Shown here: one piece after another, positions 61,037-64,000 of the stretch | Numbering within the stretch: position 1 is the first letter of the stretch | Layout: each line of letters begins with the position of its first letter | Assembly (NCBI GenBank): GCA_024742405.1 | Contig: JANSYP010000010.1 | Location: 1 to 64,000 of the forward strand | Source: Paracoccaceae bacterium | GTDB taxonomy: Bacteria > Pseudomonadota > Alphaproteobacteria > Rhodobacterales > Rhodobacteraceae | Reading direction: 5' to 3' | DNA: 64,000 nucleotides | Notes under the pieces: generated by a model | The model's database searches: none | Told to the model about the DNA's origin: nothing | What the model saw: only the letters and a program-made list of their open reading frames with translations | Program-made: the position numbers and the translations under genes

Positions 61037-62491
61037 ATGTCGAAACAACCTATGCTTCAGTTTGTGTCCGTAGCACGGTACATGCCAGAGAAGCGTGCGC
61101 CTAATCTACGCAACCAGGATTTTCAAGAGATCTATGCCGAGTATGCGGAGGAGAAGGCCGCGGAGCAGGCCGCGCGCTGTTCGCAATGCGGCGTGCCCTA
61201 CTGCCAGTCCCACTGTCCGTTACACAACAATATTCCAGACTGGTTGCAGCTGACGGCCCAAGGACGGCTGCAGGAAGCCTATGAGCTTAGCCAGGAGACC
61301 AACACCTTCCCCGAAATCTGTGGCCGGATCTGTCCCCAGGACAGGCTTTGCGAAGGCAATTGCGTGATCGAGAAGTCGGGCCACGGCACCGTGACCATCG
61401 GGTCGGTGGAGAAATACATCACCGACACGGCGTGGGAAAAAGGCTGGGTCAAGCCGATCTCCCCTGCGCGGGAACGCCCCGAGAGCGTCGGCATCATCGG
61501 CGCGGGGCCCGGCGGGCTGGCCGCGGCGGACGTTCTGCGGCGCGCGGGTGTGCAGGTCACGATCTATGACCGCTACGACCGCGCCGGCGGGCTGATGACC
61601 TACGGCATTCCCGGCTTCAAGCTGGAAAAGCCCATCGTGATGCGGCGCAACGAACAGCTCGAGCAGGGCGGTGTGTCCTTCCGGCTGAACTGTGAGGTCG
61701 GGCAGGATATCGGGTTCGAGGACATCCGCGCGGCCCATGATGCGGTCCTGATTGCCACCGGGGTCTATCGGTCGCGCAATCTGGAAGCGCCCGGCGTGGG
61801 GGTGTCCGGCATCGTCAAGGCCCTTGATTTCCTGACTGCGTCGAACCGCAAGAGCTTTGGCGACGATGTGCCGGAGTTTGACAGCGGCACGCTGGATGCC
61901 GAGGGCAAGAAGGTGGTCGTGATCGGCGGCGGTGACACGGCGATGGACTGCGTGCGGACCGCCGTGCGGCAGGGGGCCACGAGTGTCAAATGTCTCTATC
62001 GCCGGGACCGTGCGAACATGCCGGGCAGCCAGCGCGAGACGCAGAATGCCGAGGAAGAAGGCGTGGAGTTCGTCTGGCTGACCGCGCCGCGCGGGTTCAC
62101 GGGCGATCCGGTCAGCGGCGTGATGGTCCAGCGGATGCGGCTCGGGGCGCCGGATGCGACCGGCCGCCAGGTGCCGGAGCTGATCGAGGGCGCGGACTAT
62201 GTCGAGGAAGCCGATCTGGTGATCCAGGCGCTCGGCTTCGAGCCGGAAGATCTGCCGCGGCTCTGGGATCAGCCGGGCCTCGAGGTCACCCGCTGGGGCA
62301 CCGTGAAGGCCGATTTCCGCACCCACGCCACGAGCATCGACGGTGTCTATGCGGTGGGCGATATCGTGCGCGGGGCGAGCCTCGTGGTCTGGGCGATCCG
62401 CGACGGGCGCGAGGCGGCCGACGCGATGCTGGAGCGGTTCGCGGCCCGCGCGGACTCGGGGGCTGCGGCCGCATCGGTCGCGGCGGAATAG
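61037..62491 (+). CDS. gltD: Glutamate synthase small subunit
   Basis: GltD passes electrons from NADPH to GltB for glutamate synthesis. The 484-residue protein begins with a cysteine-rich N-terminal part (CSQCGVPYCQSHCPLHNNIP, then GRICPQDRLCEGNCV) that binds iron-sulfur clusters, then the FAD site GIIGAGPGGLAAADVLRRAG and the NADPH site VVIGGGDTAMDCVRTAVRQG, and finally YAVGDIVRGASLVVWAIRDG. GGGAGG precedes the ATG. The large subunit gltB is not in the window; three GFA genes follow instead. Confidence 0.95.
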   Translation: MSKQPMLQFVSVARYMPEKRAPNLRNQDFQEIYAEYAEEKAAEQAARCSQCGVPYCQSHCPLHNNIPDWLQLTAQGRLQEAYELSQETNTFPEICGRICPQDRLCEGNCVIEKSGHGTVTIGSVEKYITDTAWEKGWVKPISPARERPESVGIIGAGPGGLAAADVLRRAGVQVTIYDRYDRAGGLMTYGIPGFKLEKPIVMRRNEQLEQGGVSFRLNCEVGQDIGFEDIRAAHDAVLIATGVYRSRNLEAPGVGVSGIVKALDFLTASNRKSFGDDVPEFDSGTLDAEGKKVVVIGGGDTAMDCVRTAVRQGATSVKCLYRRDRANMPGSQRETQNAEEEGVEFVWLTAPRGFTGDPVSGVMVQRMRLGAPDATGRQVPELIEGADYVEEADLVIQALGFEPEDLPRLWDQPGLEVTRWGTVKADFRTHATSIDGVYAVGDIVRGASLVVWAIRDGREAADAMLERFAARADSGAAAASVAAE

Positions 62492-62879
62492 AGCAGCGTA
62501 AGGGTCCGGTCATGTTTGTACGAAACGTCCAAACTGTCTTTTTGTACATGTGTGTTCGCGGTTTGATCGCGCCACGGACGGGTGGCGCGGGCATTGCGGC
62601 GGCAGCGCCTGTGTTAACGGACAGGTCATATTCCGGGGCAGAGGCACTGACCTAAATTCCGGGGGCGCCGCGTCGGGCCGGGCGCCGGTGGACGCGACCC
62701 GCCCGCGGCGCGAGGCCAGGGGCGGGATCTGTGGCAGCGGCCCTGCGCGGTGAGGGCCGGATGAAATTCGAAAGGGCGGATCCCGGCGGGCCGGACCGCA
62801 TGGTGGTGGCGGACGCATCGGGGGTGCGGGCCTGGACGGAGATGCCGGCAGAGACACCGGTAAAGACACGGAGGCGGCG
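62492..62879. other. Intergenic stretch with repeated dyad after gltD
   Basis: No gene is supported. It contains copy 2 of the 19-bp motif found after the MltB-like gene, listed separately, and the GTAAAG-type leader of the first GFA gene. A short plus-strand frame within it lacks a ribosome site. Confidence 0.5.
62515..62549. repeat. Copy 2 of the 19-bp shared motif, with partial dyad
   Basis: TTTGTACGAAACGTCCAAA (62515-62533) equals copy 1 at 26385-26403. The following bases differ, but TTGTAC (62516-62521) still faces GTACA (62544-62548) at the same spacing, and A/T blocks pair between them. It begins 24 bp after the gltD stop. The same distance rule and symmetry in both copies argue for a functional site rather than chance identity. 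Confidence 0.7.
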
Positions 62880-63335
62880 ATGGCTGAGGATGACGACAAG
62901 AGACTGACCGGAGGCTGCCTGTGCGGCGCAGTACGCTATCGGCTGGCCGAGGTGCCCGAGAAGTACGGTGCCTGCCATTGCGCGATGTGCCGCAAGTTCT
63001 CGGGCGGGATCGAGCTGGGGCTCGAAGTGCCGCCGGGGGGCGTGACCTGGGAGGACAAGACCCATCTGAAGGTCTACAAATCCTCCGAGTGGGCCGAACG
63101 CGGCTTCTGCGACGTCTGCGGGTCGAGCCTCTTTTGGAAGCTGACGGCGCCGGGGCCGATGCAGGGGCTGCTGAGCCTCAGCGCCGGGTCGCTCGACACG
63201 ATGGAGGGCCTCGAGTTCGTCAACGAGGTCTATATCGACGCCAAACCCGCGAGCTATGCCTTTGCCGGGGAGCGCACGCGGATGACCGAGGCCGAGGTGA
63301 TGGCGATGGTTGCCAAGATGGAAAACCCGGAGTGA
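62880..63335 (+). CDS. GFA-family zinc-binding protein, copy 1
   Basis: The protein of 151 residues is of the GFA (glutathione-dependent formaldehyde-activating enzyme-like, CENP-V) family: GGCLCGAVRYRLAEVPEKYG, ACHCAMCRKFSGGIELGLEV and FCDVCGSSLFWKL carry the paired cysteines that bind zinc. The name is historical: most members have no proven formaldehyde role. It starts a run of three GFA genes; its stop lies next to the GTG/ATG of the second. Confidence 0.9.
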   Translation: MAEDDDKRLTGGCLCGAVRYRLAEVPEKYGACHCAMCRKFSGGIELGLEVPPGGVTWEDKTHLKVYKSSEWAERGFCDVCGSSLFWKLTAPGPMQGLLSLSAGSLDTMEGLEFVNEVYIDAKPASYAFAGERTRMTEAEVMAMVAKMENPE

Positions 63336-63349
63336 GCGAGGCGCCGGAC

Positions 63350-63811
63350 ATGTCCTGGCTTGATGTCTATCGGCGTTCGGATGCGCTGGAGGGGCATTGC
63401 CTCTGCGGGGCGGTGACGATCCGCGTGTCGGGCGATCATGTCGGCGCGGTGGGCATCTGCCATTGCCGCCTCTGCCAGCGCTGGAACGGCACGGTCTGGG
63501 GCGCGTTTGAAGCGGCGCCCGAGGCCGTGGAGGTCACGGGCGAGGTTACGGCATACGCCTCCACTCCGTTCTCCGAAGGGGCGTTCTGTCCGCGCTGCGG
63601 CACGCATCTGTGGCTGCGGGACACCGACGATCCGCACGCGCGCTATGAGCTGATGCCGGGCCTGTTCGACGGGGCGACGGCGTTTCCGCTGATCTCGGAG
63701 ATCTACACCGACCGCGCCCCGGCCTATGCGCCGCTGACGGGCGATCACCGGCGCAAGACCCGCGCCGAATATGAGACGAAGAACCGCCATATCGAGGGGG
63801 ATCTGCCGTGA
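63350..63811 (+). CDS. GFA-family zinc-binding protein, copy 2
   Basis: The 153-residue protein has the same layout: GHCLCGAVTIRVSGDHVGAV, ICHCRLCQRWNGTVWGAFEA and FCPRCGTHLWLRD, with a basic tail (GDHRRKTRAEYETKNRHI). The ATG at 63350 has GAGG about 8 nt upstream; a GTG at 63332 overlapping the previous stop would add six residues. It is clearly diverged from copy 1, so the tandem is not a recent duplication. Confidence 0.9.
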   Translation: MSWLDVYRRSDALEGHCLCGAVTIRVSGDHVGAVGICHCRLCQRWNGTVWGAFEAAPEAVEVTGEVTAYASTPFSEGAFCPRCGTHLWLRDTDDPHARYELMPGLFDGATAFPLISEIYTDRAPAYAPLTGDHRRKTRAEYETKNRHIEGDLP

Positions 63812-63869
63812 CCTCACATCCGTTGAGTTTGACCGGGCCGCGGCGGGCCAAGGCCGGGATGATGGCAGA

Positions 63870-64000
63870 ATGAGCGGCGCAGAGCGACGGTCCGGCCAGT
63901 GCCTGTGCGGCGCTGTGCGGGTTTCGGCCGAGGTCACCGGACCTGGCATCCAGGCCTGTCATTGCCACGATTGCCAGCGCTGGACCGGGGGCGGACCCTT
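63870..64000 (+). CDS. GFA-family zinc-binding protein, copy 3 (partial)
   Basis: Forty-three codons are visible before the window ends: GQCLCGAVRVSAEVTGPGIQ and ACHCHDCQRWTGGGP carry the first two cysteine pairs of the GFA family. It closely follows copy 2 (58 bp), with no terminator between, so all three genes probably share a transcript. The closest motif spacing is to copy 2 (CHCxxCQRW). Confidence 0.85.
   Translation, partial: MSGAERRSGQCLCGAVRVSAEVTGPGIQACHCHDCQRWTGGGP

Noticed and set aside
1-64000. CRISPR array, toxin-antitoxin or prophage modules
   Set aside because: I looked for regularly spaced repeats, small overlapping gene pairs with antitoxin-like DNA-binding partners, and phage structural genes, and saw none; the XRE gene at 20325 is paired with DUF2975, not with a toxin.

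Overview
The window looks like chromosomal DNA of an alphaproteobacterium of the Rhodobacteraceae (Roseobacter-type) group. This is inferred from high GC content, the leuC/leuD/leuB layout, the rsfS-rlmH-rnr block, the run of an NDUFA9-like protein, uppP and gltD, glycine-betaine-type ABC genes and the density of solute-binding ABC systems. No rRNA, CRISPR array or intact prophage is visible. One tRNA gene, tRNA-Pro(CGG), is present.

Layout. (1) 1-12,981 is an accessory stretch ending at the 3' side of tRNA-Pro. It holds an IS3-family end cut by the window edge, a TTG-started exported amidohydrolase with a small exported partner, a wHTH/TolB-like/TPR regulator, a cupin, a methyltransferase, two membrane or exported proteins, a graveyard of IS91- and IS3-type fragments (8,651-9,959), a Crp-type HTH fragment, and a PPIase-HupE pair. 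(2) 13,126-26,375 is mostly core: a DMT transporter, leuB, leuD and leuC with an exported EEP-fold protein and an HdeD protein between them, a SOUL protein, a DUF2975/XRE pair, then rsfS, rlmH, rnr and an MltB-like transglycosylase. (3) 26,588-31,404 is envelope-related: a GYF/RDD protein overlapping a membrane-anchored ClpP-fold protein, then an ECF sigma factor, a membrane anti-sigma candidate and a subtilisin-like lipoprotein protease. (4) 31,774-37,534 is a sulfatase locus: formylglycine-type sulfatase, small partner, DNA-binding/TPR regulator and a SulP anion transporter.

(5) 38,278-51,775 is the most unusual part, a large sugar-uptake and sugar-phosphate locus. Rightward genes encode a PfkB kinase, an eIF2B-like protein lacking the usual catalytic Cys/Asp, and a SIS-domain protein. 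Ending 4 bp away on the other strand is a ten-gene leftward array with two complete ABC importers (one RhaS/LsrB-like with two permeases, one ribose-like), a TenA-like protein without the usual cysteine, a second PfkB kinase, and a fusion of a LacI-type DNA-binding head to a PfkB kinase. A BtpA/SgcQ-family TIM-barrel gene is divergent from the array. The divergent region has two TTGAA-N4-TTCAA dyads, a plausible operator for the fusion. I propose an uncharacterised glycoside or pentose-phosphate pathway whose sensor is itself a kinase-fold protein; the substrate cannot be read from the sequence.

(6) 51,833-58,948 is a betaine-type module: ProX/ProV/ProW-like transporter, a DUF1989-GcvT fusion enzyme and a divergent LacI regulator with a perfect 14-bp palindrome between them. 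(7) 59,036-64,000 is an NDUFA9-like protein, uppP, gltD and three tandem GFA-family genes, the last cut by the window end. A 19-bp sequence with extended dyad symmetry is repeated just after the MltB-like gene and just after gltD.
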